This document shows positions 1-8,700 of a stretch of DNA of 10,970 nucleotides, in pieces; the stretch's first letter is position 1, and every line of letters starts with the position of its first letter. The stretch spans positions 1-10,970 of the forward strand of contig CAJFNB010000108.1 of NCBI GenBank assembly GCA_904393845.1. Reading direction: 5' to 3'. The translations under genes were made by a program, and so were the position numbers. The notes under the pieces were generated by a model. The model made no database searches. It saw nothing but the letters and a program-made list of their open reading frames with translations, and was not told the DNA's origin. Source of the stretch: Alloclostridium intestinigallinarum (GTDB lineage: Bacteria > Bacillota > Clostridia > Christensenellales > UBA3700).

Positions 1-3000
1 GTAGCGGTAAGCACGCGGTCATAACTGCCCACACCGGTGCCCGCGGTCACGGAAGACGAAGTCGTCCAGGAGTACTGCGAAGCAATGCTTTCGTTTGTAT
101 ACGGCTCGTCGCCCTTGAAGAGCTGCGCCGTAGCCGTAGGCGCTATCGCGTCGCCGTACTGCACGGAGCGGTCACCCGTAAGATTACCCACGGTGACCAC
201 CAGTCTGAGAGGCGAAACCACTATGTTGCCGGTGATAACTTCGGTCAGAGTGTAGTTATAGTAGCCTGCCTTGGCGGTATTGAGAACTACGTCGTAGGTG
301 TAGGTGCCCGCGTTGACGAACGTTGAAGACGTATCGTCTATTACGGAAGATACCACGGTGATATAGCCTTTATACTGCTCGTCAACGGTCACAACTCCGG
401 GCACGTCGGAAGTTCCAAGCACGTCGGAAGTGGTGATAGCGTCCGTATAATATTTATCCAACTGCCCTGCCGTAACCTGAATTGTGTAAGGGTCGACAGT
501 CCAGGTGAACGGCGCGGATATGGTCACGGAGCGGTCTCCGCTGTTCTGATAAGTCGCGTCAAGCGTGATGGTTATGGTTGCGATATAAGTGCCCGCGTTT
601 GCAAACCTGCTGTCGAACACGCCGAGGTTGAAGATGGTGTTAATATCTGCGCCTATATCATCAATCGTTACTGTGTTATCCGTAAGCGCAAGCGTAACGC
701 CGTTCACCGCAAAGGTTGCGGATCTGATTGTGATAGACGTAACGTCCGTAAGGTCGGAGCCTTCAATACCTTCAACCGCGCCGTCAGAATTGACGGTGAG
801 TTCCTGGATCTTATCGTCCGCCTGAGCGGTGAGCACGCCTTTGATATCAAAGCCGGTGCCGTAGGTTACGGAATCCGCGTCCGTGCCGCCGGTGAGCTTG
901 CCGCCGAGCGCTATTCTGTAAACGAACACGTCGTATATGCTGGGTTGCAACGTATAGTTGTTTGCGTCGTAACCTTTGGGCAGGGAAGTAATGGTCACCT
1001 TGACCGCATAATTGCCGCCTGTCACGCCCACCTGGGTTACGGAAGTCTGGTTATCCTTGCTTACGATAAGGTCTTTGGTTATATTGCCCGACAATATATC
1101 CGTGATGTCTTTGCCGTCGGCGTCGAGCACGCGCACGTTGAGCTGTCTTTCGTAATATTCGGGCGTTCTGTCGCCGCTATTGAAGAATACGGTGGTATTC
1201 AACGCCTGCGCCGTAAGGACGTAAGGAGCGATGACTACCGTCTGCGCCGCAGATTCCTCACTTATTATATAGTTGCCGTTGCCCGCGGAGAAAGTAAACT
1301 CGTACGTGCCGGCATTGATAACGTCGCCGTCATGCTCCGCGACGGTGTAGGTTATTTTCGCGTTGTCGCCCGTGATAAGTCCCGAAACGGTGTAATCGGG
1401 GCTGTACGCTTCCTTATTATAAGTGACGCTCGCGTTATTGAGCGTGAGCGTAAGGCTCTTTTGAGTTACTGTGTAAGTAACCTTTGCGGTTGCATCTGCA
1501 TAGTTGCCCGTAGTGCCGTCATAGGAATACACGATGGTGTAAGTACCGACGTCACGCAGATTTGAAGTTGTAACGCCGTCATCCTCCGCGCCGACGTAGT
1601 ATTTGGTGGTAATATCAAGCCCGGTTATGGTTTCACCTCCGCCGGTAACGGTGTAAGTGAGGTCGGGTATCATCTCACCGTTATATTCAACGGTGACAGT
1701 CGTTCCGTCGTCAGGCTTAATGGTGATTGCCAGCTGTCCTATTACAAGACCCTCGGTTATCTCAAGTCTTGCGGCGTTGAAGTTCTGCAGCTGAGGCAGG
1801 CTGACGGTAACGTTGTAAGTGCCCGCGTTTACGGGAGCGGAAGAAGAGCCGTTATAAGCGTAACTAAGAGCCGCTTTGAGGGCATCCATTTCATCCGCCA
1901 AACCGGGAACGTCGCCGTAATTTATAGTGATAAGACTAGGGTCGTACGATATGGGAGCGTCGCTGTAAGTTGCGTTCGTAATACCGGTATTGGACAAAGT
2001 TACCGTCGCTCTGCCGATGACAAAGGTTTCCCACGCGTCGCCGTTCATATCCGTTATGCCGGTTACGTTGTAGTTGGCGCTGAGCGTATCCGAAACCGCA
2101 CCGGCGTAATACGTACCTGCGTTCAACGCTTCAACGGCGGTTTCCCTGTTGACGTCGCTGTATGCCTGGAAAGTCACGCCTTCCGCGGTGTCGCTGAAAG
2201 CGGGATTTCCGAGCGCAATCGCGTCAAAGTCATATGCTTCACCCTTATAGGAATAAGTTTTAGACGGGTCGAAGTCAAATTTCACGGTCGTATCGCGCTT
2301 GGACACCTCGAAAGCGGAAGTGTTGTACTGCACATCGTAGTTATTGATACCCGCTGCCGAACCGGGAGCGTCAATTGCGGTAACGACCGCTCTGGCGGTA
2401 TAGCTGCCTGCAACAAAGTTCGCTTCCGAATAGGCATCGGAGCCGCTGAAATAGGATATCGTATAGTCGCTGACGCTGTCAACGTCCAAAAGACCTGCAT
2501 ACGAAGGCGTTCCCACGACCGGAGAGTCGCCGTATACGAAATTATCTATCGACGGAAGATTTACCGCGAGCCGGGCTTTATTCACGACAAAAGGCGTGCT
2601 GTTTTCAAAGCCGACTATCTCGTAGTTGTTTATACCGGAGCCGGAAAGCCCTTCATACTCTACCGTATATTCTCCCGCAGGGAAATTGAAGGCGAACACG
2701 CTGCCGCCTCCCAGCATGGGAGTGATAAGCCACTGTCCCGCGGACGTGGAAGTGTCACCTGTCTGAATATTCATATTCACGGTGATGTTGTCGCGTGAAG
2801 CAAATCCTGTAAGCGAAGAATTGGAAGACGCGAACGAAAGATTCACCATCTGCATAAACTCCGCGGCATTTGCGGGCTTGGTAAATCCGTACGTCGCGCT
2901 GCCGCCGGTCACGGTAAGTGTTACCTGCGCTTTGTCGATTACAAAGGTGTTTGCACCGGAAGGACCTGCGACAAGCGTATAGTTGTTACGGGCGCCGCCT

Positions 3001-3266
3001 TCAAGCGTGGTAGCGTTTATAGCGTAAGTACCGGCGTCCTGCGCAAGCGAAACTGCGCTGTTATCCCTTGTCAAAGTAATATTCTGCAACAACACTTCGT
3101 CGCCGCTGATAATCGCATCCTCACCATCTTCTGCAGTCGTCCCGAAGGAGAAGAACACGTTGCCTGCCTGTGCCGACGTTCCGCTTGCCACGTTGTAGGA
3201 ATTACCTATGTAAGGGACGTTCTTGTTATCATTGTTTACGGACACGTATATGGGACGCTGTGTAAT
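1..3266 (-). repeat. Tandem MBG/YDG-like beta-domain array within the downstream protein
   Basis: The anchor pentapeptide NAGTY or a variant begins at residues 878, 997, 1086, 1183, 1281, 1373, 1452, 1551 (GGNY), 1691, 1786 and 1879 (GVGSY). The spacings are 119, 89, 97, 98, 92, 79, 99, 140, 95 and 93 residues. Each anchor is preceded by a hydrophobic strand with a YG- or YN-type turn and is usually followed by an NY element. All anchors fall in one reading frame, which argues against a frameshift across this 3 kb. The array starts near residue 802 (ITQRPIYV) and is still running at the left edge. Repeats are diverged at both DNA and protein level, so this is an old expansion. Confidence 0.8.
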
Positions 3267-5669
3267 CTGCATCGTCGTCAAAGTAGGCGAAGCCGAGGGC
3301 GCAAACACGTACCTGTTGCCGCTAGAGTCCTCCATGGCGAACATTCCGAGCGACGACCAGCGGTAAGTGTTCACGTTGGTCTGCGTGTTCCAGCTGTCCA
3401 TACCTATAATGCCGTACTCTTCGTTTTGCATGGCTTCAAGCTGCAATACGGCGGCGATAATATTGCCGAAATCTTTGCTGAACTGCGTGCCTGAGGCGTT
3501 GAACAGATACCTTATGGCTTCCCCTACCGCGGCTGAGCCGTTATTAAAGTTGAGCGTGTATCCGCCGCTGCCGTTTTCCGTTATGGTGATATATCCGTTA
3601 TCGGTATATTTCGTACCGGTACTCATGATATAATCGGAATCGGGAATATTAAGGCTGAGCGCGGGGAAATTGACTTGCTTTCCGTCGTAATATTTATTGC
3701 CGGTATTATCGCCGTTGGGACCATTTGTCACGTCAAAAGTGTAAGACGAGGCATATTCTATGGTCATCTTTACAAATTTCGACGTATCTTTGTATTTCTC
3801 TGTGGTCCAGGCGCTTACCTGCACGTTTTCACGGCTGTTCTGTGTAAATACGTCCTCGTCAAGCGTGGTTACTACACTACCGTCGCTTGCAGTGTAAGTG
3901 TAAGTGACGTTCCACATTACACCCGTGTTTTTGTCCGGCGCGGTAATCTGAAGCATCTTGTCTGCGTCGTCGGAAAAGCTCACGTCCTTTACGACGTCAT
4001 CGTCAAGATACGCGAACGCCCTTACGTTGGCGCTGTCACCGTAGAACCAATATTGCGCGGTATACGCACCGTCATAATGGGTGGTGACCGGACGGAAATC
4101 TCCGCCGCCCACGTCTCCCGGTCCGGGAGTATTTCCTTCAAAGGAACCGGCAAATACCATATCGGTGATGTAAATATCTTTGTAAGTGATAGCTGACGCA
4201 CCGCCGAGCGCTTCGCCGACCATCATACCGCGGTATAACCTTTTTCCTCTATCCAGCCAGGCGTAACATTCGCTGTAGTTCATATCTAGAATGACGCCGT
4301 TTAACGTGATAGTGCACCCCGAACCCATGGCGCCTATTACGCAGCCCATGCGCTCTTCCGTTGTATTATAAACCGGCACCCAAGGATCTCCGTGTTCGGT
4401 TGAACAGTGATGTCCGTATAAAGCGGCGGTGGCGTCCGCGCCGCTTACGATAACCTTGCTGAAAGTGCGATTGCCCATTTGAATGCCGACGATACCGCCG
4501 AAGCAACCGAACGCAATATCAGGACGCTGCCAGCTGGTAGGGAGTGTGACAGCATATGTTTGCTGTTCTATGGTTACGCCGTTGCCCAGCCTTACTCTTG
4601 CCAGCTCAATATTTGCGCTGTAATTTATACCTATCAGACCGCCCGTATACGTAGCCGCCCTCGAGTGATCCCACGCATTGTAATTGTTGGAGTCGGAGAT
4701 ATGCTGCACGCTGTGATTGAATACGAGCGATATATTGTTCACGTAAGAGGTCGCGTCGCCTCCGATGGTATCGCTGCCGGCGTAACCGACAAGTCCGCCG
4801 AACGCCGTGCCCTGCTTTACGGGCGTATGCTTGGATACGTGCGTACCGCTACCGCTATTAGCGTCGGTCCATTGGAAGTTCTTGAAGGTACCGTTTTTGA
4901 GGGAGCCGAAAACCATGCCGGTGAAAACCGTGCCATCCATACGATCCCTACCGCCGTTATCCTTGGAAACATTGTAACCGAAGTCCTGTGGAGACATAGC
5001 CAAGGTATAGGAAGTAGTGGTAAGATTGAGGAGCGCGGTTGCACTTAACGTCTTGCCGTTGCCGTCCAAAGTAGCGTTGAAATACTGGTTGGTGGCAAAA
5101 CTGTTAGGATTATAGCTGATATCGGTAACCATCAGACCATAGGCGGAGGAAGACCTATAGAAAGCAGTGTTACCCATAAAGTTACTGTACGACTGATAGA
5201 GGGAGGTATTTATGGTACTGCTTGCGTTACCGTTCAAGAAACGGTACCACACGCCGTTATACTGCAGTTCGTAATATCCGCTGCCCCCTCCGGGAACTTT
5301 GCCGTTCTGCACACTTGTCCAACCTTCCTGTGTTATCAGAAAAAAGTCCGTATCAAGCGTGGTCACGTACGTCTCTGCAACGCCGTCGGTGCCCGAAGTG
5401 CCGCTGCCATCCCTGAGGTCCTGCAAGTCGGATTCGTCCCATTCGCTGTTTTTCTTCTGCGAGTGGGCGACAAGCGTGTTGTACGTATAGTCCGAATCGA
5501 CGGTTCCTACATTACTGCCGACGTTAACGGCAGCATTCGAAGCGATGCCGTCCTGTTCGGGAGTATAGAAAGACCCGTTGCCGACAAGCACCACCGTGAG
5601 CACAACAGCCGCAACAAGTATCAGCGCAAGCGCCGCCGTTACTATCGCGTATTTTCTGCTCTTAACCAT
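1..5669 (-). CDS. Giant membrane-anchored surface protein with GLUG-type solenoid and MBG/YDG-like repeat array (3' end outside window)
   Basis: The gene starts at ATG 5667-5669 behind GGAGGA at 7 nt spacing and is open to base 1, giving 1889 codons without a stop. Residues 1-6 are MVKSRK; residues 7-29 are one hydrophobic segment with no lipobox cysteine, so it is a signal-anchor or signal peptide. Residues 198-209 read FNATLDGNGKTL and lead into GLUG-like repeats at residues 251, 291, 343, 391, 442 and 481 (GGLVGY, GGLIGI, GGIVGI forms). Residues of about 525-800 are an unrecognised, Asn/Tyr/Thr-rich spacer. From residue 802 a chain of beta domains follows the MBG/YDG pattern: a strand such as VIDKAQVTLTV, a YGD-like turn, then NAGTY and an NY element. 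No catalytic motif is visible. The five cysteines all lie in residues 389-468. Established knowledge: GLUG and MBG modules occur in large bacterial exoproteins. Inference: an extracellular adhesin or structural fibre held at the membrane by its N-terminus. The downstream end may hold a further anchor. Confidence 0.9.
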   Translation of the reverse strand, partial: MVKSRKYAIVTAALALILVAAVVLTVVLVGNGSFYTPEQDGIASNAAVNVGSNVGTVDSDYTYNTLVAHSQKKNSEWDESDLQDLRDGSGTSGTDGVAETYVTTLDTDFFLITQEGWTSVQNGKVPGGGSGYYELQYNGVWYRFLNGNASSTINTSLYQSYSNFMGNTAFYRSSSAYGLMVTDISYNPNSFATNQYFNATLDGNGKTLSATALLNLTTTSYTLAMSPQDFGYNVSKDNGGRDRMDGTVFTGMVFGSLKNGTFKNFQWTDANSGSGTHVSKHTPVKQGTAFGGLVGYAGSDTIGGDATSYVNNISLVFNHSVQHISDSNNYNAWDHSRAATYTGGLIGINYSANIELARVRLGNGVTIEQQTYAVTLPTSWQRPDIAFGCFGGIVGIQMGNRTFSKVIVSGADATAALYGHHCSTEHGDPWVPVYNTTEERMGCVIGAMGSGCTITLNGVILDMNYSECYAWLDRGKRLYRGMMVGEALGGASAITYKDIYITDMVFAGSFEGNTPGPGDVGGGDFRPVTTHYDGAYTAQYWFYGDSANVRAFAYLDDDVVKDVSFSDDADKMLQITAPDKNTGVMWNVTYTYTASDGSVVTTLDEDVFTQNSRENVQVSAWTTEKYKDTSKFVKMTIEYASSYTFDVTNGPNGDNTGNKYYDGKQVNFPALSLNIPDSDYIMSTGTKYTDNGYITITENGSGGYTLNFNNGSAAVGEAIRYLFNASGTQFSKDFGNIIAAVLQLEAMQNEEYGIIGMDSWNTQTNVNTYRWSSLGMFAMEDSSGNRYVFAPSASPTLTTMQITQRPIYVSVNNDNKNVPYIGNSYNVASGTSAQAGNVFFSFGTTAEDGEDAIISGDEVLLQNITLTRDNSAVSLAQDAGTYAINATTLEGGARNNYTLVAGPSGANTFVIDKAQVTLTVTGGSATYGFTKPANAAEFMQMVNLSFASSNSSLTGFASRDNITVNMNIQTGDTSTSAGQWLITPMLGGGSVFAFNFPAGEYTVEYEGLSGSGINNYEIVGFENSTPFVVNKARLAVNLPSIDNFVYGDSPVVGTPSYAGLLDVDSVSDYTISYFSGSDAYSEANFVAGSYTARAVVTAIDAPGSAAGINNYDVQYNTSAFEVSKRDTTVKFDFDPSKTYSYKGEAYDFDAIALGNPAFSDTAEGVTFQAYSDVNRETAVEALNAGTYYAGAVSDTLSANYNVTGITDMNGDAWETFVIGRATVTLSNTGITNATYSDAPISYDPSLITINYGDVPGLADEMDALKAALSYAYNGSSSAPVNAGTYNVTVSLPQLQNFNAARLEITEGLVIGQLAITIKPDDGTTVTVEYNGEMIPDLTYTVTGGGETITGLDITTKYYVGAEDDGVTTSNLRDVGTYTIVYSYDGTTGNYADATAKVTYTVTQKSLTLTLNNASVTYNKEAYSPDYTVSGLITGDNAKITYTVAEHDGDVINAGTYEFTFSAGNGNYIISEESAAQTVVIAPYVLTAQALNTTVFFNSGDRTPEYYERQLNVRVLDADGKDITDILSGNITKDLIVSKDNQTSVTQVGVTGGNYAVKVTITSLPKGYDANNYTLQPSIYDVFVYRIALGGKLTGGTDADSVTYGTGFDIKGVLTAQADDKIQELTVNSDGAVEGIEGSDLTDVTSITIRSATFAVNGVTLALTDNTVTIDDIGADINTIFNLGVFDSRFANAGTYIATITITLDATYQNSGDRSVTISAPFTWTVDPYTIQVTAGQLDKYYTDAITTSDVLGTSDVPGVVTVDEQYKGYITVVSSVIDDTSSTFVNAGTYTYDVVLNTAKAGYYNYTLTEVITGNIVVSPLRLVVTVGNLTGDRSVQYGDAIAPTATAQLFKGDEPYTNESIASQYSWTTSSSVTAGTGVGSYDRVLTA
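396..431 (-). repeat. 18-base tandem duplication inside an MBG-like domain
   Basis: Positions 414-431 and 396-413 are adjacent 18-base units differing at two bases, encoding TSDVLG then TSDVPG. The unit length keeps the frame. It looks like a recent slippage duplication in the loop between two beta domains. Confidence 0.85.
4140..4919 (-). repeat. GLUG-like solenoid repeats within the downstream protein
   Basis: Six spaced units begin at residues 251 (GMVFGSLKNGT), 291 (GGLVGYAGS), 343 (GGLIGINYS), 391 (GGIVGIQMG), 442 (GCVIGAMGS) and 481 (GMMVGEALGG), with periods of 39-52 residues. The array is preceded by a DGNGKTL element at residues 202-208, which commonly precedes GLUG repeats. The middle three units match the GLUG consensus best; the outer ones are degenerate. 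The predicted fold is a right-handed beta-solenoid. That fold is inference from the family. Confidence 0.7.
5583..5651 (-). other. N-terminal membrane segment of the downstream protein
   Basis: Residues 7-29 are an uninterrupted run of Ala, Val, Leu, Ile and Thr, preceded by MVKSRK (three basic residues) and followed by GNGS. This gives a cytoplasm-in, bulk-outside orientation. There is no cysteine for lipidation. I see no decisive signal-peptidase site, so a retained anchor and a cleaved signal are both possible. Confidence 0.85.
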
Positions 5670-5676
5670 AATTTAT

Positions 5677-5682
5677 TCCTCC
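5677..5682 (-). promoter_or_regulatory. Ribosome binding site of the downstream giant gene
   Basis: On the minus strand GGAGGA is followed by ATAAATT and then ATG at 5669. The 7-nt spacing and near-perfect anti-Shine-Dalgarno match fix this start. It also gives a protein beginning with a basic hexapeptide and a membrane helix, as expected for an exported protein. Confidence 0.9.
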
Positions 5683-5699
5683 AAATACCTTTCCTTTAT

Positions 5700-5739
5700 G
5701 TTTGCGCATGCGGCGCGGCCCGCGCCGCATGCGGTTTGC
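5700..5739. repeat. GC-rich 13-base-arm palindrome flanked by GTTTGC direct repeats, in the intergenic gap
   Basis: On the plus strand the arm GCATGCGGCGCGG (5706-5718) is mirrored exactly by CCGCGCCGCATGC (5720-5732) about a single centre base. A folded transcript would have about 11 pairs and a five-base loop. The hexamer GTTTGC lies immediately before it (5700-5705) and one base after it (5734-5739). On the coding (minus) strand the hairpin is followed by GCAAACATAAAGG with no U-run, so it is not a canonical intrinsic terminator for the upstream gene. On the plus strand it is followed by a T-rich stretch (TTTTAATTTT, 5741-5750). Possible roles are an mRNA-stabilising or partial-attenuation hairpin between two cotranscribed genes, or a small REP-like insertion with a 6-base target duplication. 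Confidence 0.85.
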
Positions 5740-5753
5740 CTTTTAATTTTGCC

Positions 5754-8700
5754 CTAGCCTTCTATTCTGATGCGCTTTGCCTGCTTGAGGTTGCAGCCTT
5801 CGTATTCGACAAGCGCGCCGGTTGCGTTGTAAGTCGCCACGTCGTAACCGATGTAAGCATAGCCGTAACCGTTCATGGAAGGCCTTATCACGGTGGGCAG
5901 TTCGAGTACGTAACCGCTTGTGAAGGTCACGCGCGCCGTAGTGGACGTCACGTCCGCAGGCACGGAGTCGCGCCACTGTCCGTCAACGAGGAACTGCATG
6001 CTGCTTATGACGCCGGAGTTGATTTGTACGCTCATTGCGTAGTTCTCCCAGCGGAAGGAGTAGCGCGTTTCATCGTTTTCAAGATAGAACTTCCTCGTGT
6101 TGTCCGCAACCGTGTACCAGTTGCTGACGAATTCGTCCGCGGTTATGAAGTTGCCCTCACTATCGCGCCACATTACGCTGACAGGCTCGGATATGCCGTT
6201 TTCATACGTCACGTCTACCGCGGAAGGCAGAGGGTTGTTGCTGTCGCTGCCCGTCACGAGGTACATATAGTAATCGTAAGGGTTGAGCACCACGGTATCC
6301 GCCGCCGAGCCGTGCACGCTTATAGACTGCGGTTCCTTGGTGGGAATATCCACGATAACCGTAAGCTCCTGCGTGAACTTGTCGGCAGTCGCGCCGCCGG
6401 TAAGCAATCCGGCGTCTATATCGACGTTGATGGCGATGTAGAAGGTATCGCCCTGCAGGTTGTCGGCGCTGCTGCGGAATCTTCTGATCCACTCGTCCAG
6501 CGTTATGGACTTTTCGTCTTTCTTTATATATCTGCTGCCGGTTATCAGCGTGCTGCCGGAAAGCGTTGCCGCGCCGCCCCACGTGATGCCCGCGCCGTTG
6601 GTGAGAACGGAACCGTCCGCATAGTACACCATCAGATTCTGAATTGCGTTGCTTATCTTGGTAGTAACGTCAATCAGCTGACCCTGCTCGTCATACTCGG
6701 TTTGCAGGTTGTTCATATCCACGGATACGGTAGGATTGACAAGCGTGCTGTCCATATAGTTGATGTTGAACTTTACTTTTTTCTTATTCTTGAACGTCAG
6801 CGTTGCTTCCACTACGTCGGATTGTGCAAAGCCCGCGGAATCCGTCTGATAGTTGGAGATTGTCGCGTCGTAGTTGCCCGAACGTGCGTCCGCAGAGTCT
6901 TCCTTTACTACCTTGTAGCGCTTACGCTCGCCCCTGTTGGTCGTCATAATGATATACTCGGGCAGTTCGTCGTAGTAGTACAGGTTCCAATCGTCGACGG
7001 AAGCGGCTTCATCCTTGCCGTTGTTTGCCGTATCTCCGTCGTCCAATATGTCGCACTTTTCGATAGCTATTTCCAACGTGGCAACCTCACCGTTGCTGAA
7101 CCTGGCGGTTGCCACAACGATAACCGATTCTCCGGGATCCGCGTCGCCGAGCGCTGTTGCCAAATTACCGTCCGCTTCAGGGCTGACCGCCTCACCATTA
7201 AGCGTGAAGGTCACGTTGGCACGTGCGAAGCTGGTGCCTTTCTGCCACCTTGCGGTGTAGACATTGCCGAAGTAAGTTTCATACAGATAGGACGCCGCCT
7301 GTCTATTCCAGCCCATGGAGTACTGGTCGAACACTATCCTGTTGGGCAGGTTACCCCAGCTGATTATGCCGTTGCTGTTGCTGTTGCCCATGCCTGCGTT
7401 TTCGGAGTTCACGTATTCGCCCGTGTTGTAAACTTCTATACGGGTGTAGCTGTTGAGCACGAAGTTACCTTCACCGGTGCGGTTATTCACCCTGGTATAG
7501 GTATTATCGTACTTGAGACCGCCGTTTACATCGTAGCCGCCGCGCCTGTACATACTTTCACCCGTCCAGGTGTAGGCATTGCTGCCGCTGAGGGTCGAAG
7601 GCGAACGTCCGCCGTAACCGCTCGACGCCATACTTACCGTTTCGCCGCTTACCGTCTGCGTACCTACGTACGCCTCACTTCCCACCCTTTCTTTCTGGTT
7701 AGGCGTGTATGCATACAGGTTGCCTTCACTGTCGTAAGTGTAGGAGATTTTACCGAAGTAGTAGTCGCTTTCCGGATCAACACTGCCGTAAGGTACCGCA
7801 TAGGTGTATACGGGATAAGTGAAGTAGCTGACGGAAGAGTCGGTGTTTTTTTCCTTGTAAGGTACGCTCAACGTTTCGCCCGCAATCTGCGAACCTACCT
7901 TGATATCCCACATCCTGTTTACTTCCGCAGACAGTCTGTTGTAGTACCAGTTACTCTGCATTCCGCTGAAATTCCTGCCGCCGTAACGGTCGCTGTCGGT
8001 GTCGGCATTGTAAAGCGTCTTTGCAAAGTAGACGTATACGTCGTTGGTCTCCGTATCCTCATTGTAGCGGAGCACCGCGTCACCGGTATCCTGTCCCATG
8101 AACGATATGTTGGTAAGCACGCCGTTGGACATGTTCACGTTGAGTTCAGCCGAGTTCCATATGGAGATAGGAACAAACTTCATCAATATGCTCAGCAGGA
8201 TTGTCGAAGTACCCCAACCTATATTATTCGGATCTTCTTGTGATACATTATCCCACCTGGTCCATTGCAGTACGTCTGATCTGCCGCGCATAGTGCTGCC
8301 GGTAACGGTAACGCCCGCAACATCCACATTGATGTTCATCTGTTCAAGCAAGTCTGCCATTAAACCTCTGAGCTGTGATTCAACGGAATCCAGTGTCGAG
8401 GTCGGGTCAAGTGCCGCAAATGTATCTTTTGCATCCTGACCGCCCCAGCCTTCGCCTGACAGTCTGCGGTAAGACATACCCGCTCTATCCCACCAGGTGA
8501 ACAGCAGATAGTTGATACCGAATGTGCCGCTGCCCAGAGATACCGTGCTGAGGTCGAGCGCGCTGTTCGCGCCGAAGATAGAACCGAAGATGGCGTCTAC
8601 CGCCTTGTTCATTTCGTAAGGGTCGAACCTGACGGTAAGGTTCATTTCACCCGTGGAGTTCAGGTTCATGTAAATACCGCCCGTCGTGGTGACCACCGTA

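Noticed and set aside
945..1565. 206-residue plus-strand open reading frame
   Set aside because: It is antisense to the MBG-like array, whose repeat anchors at 1008, 1302 and 1539 on the minus strand show the true coding frame.
1..3266. CRISPR array or DNA-level satellite suggested by recurring GTAAGTGCCCGCGTT-like words
   Set aside because: The words recur because they encode NAGTY at 79-140 residue spacing. The intervening DNA is coding and diverged.
5706..5750. Rho-independent terminator of the upstream gene
   Set aside because: On the coding strand the stem is followed by GCAAACATAAAGG and not by a U-run. The T-rich flank is on the opposite strand, where no gene ends.
5670..5753. Promoter for the downstream gene
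   Set aside because: The 84-base gap shows no paired -35 and -10 boxes. CATAAA and TATTTG are isolated weak matches.
5463..8243. 926-residue plus-strand open reading frame
   Set aside because: It is codon-aligned antisense to two well-supported minus-strand genes. Its product is rich in Arg, Val, His and Cys with no recognisable domain, and it has no convincing ribosome binding site. It crosses both genes and the hairpin.
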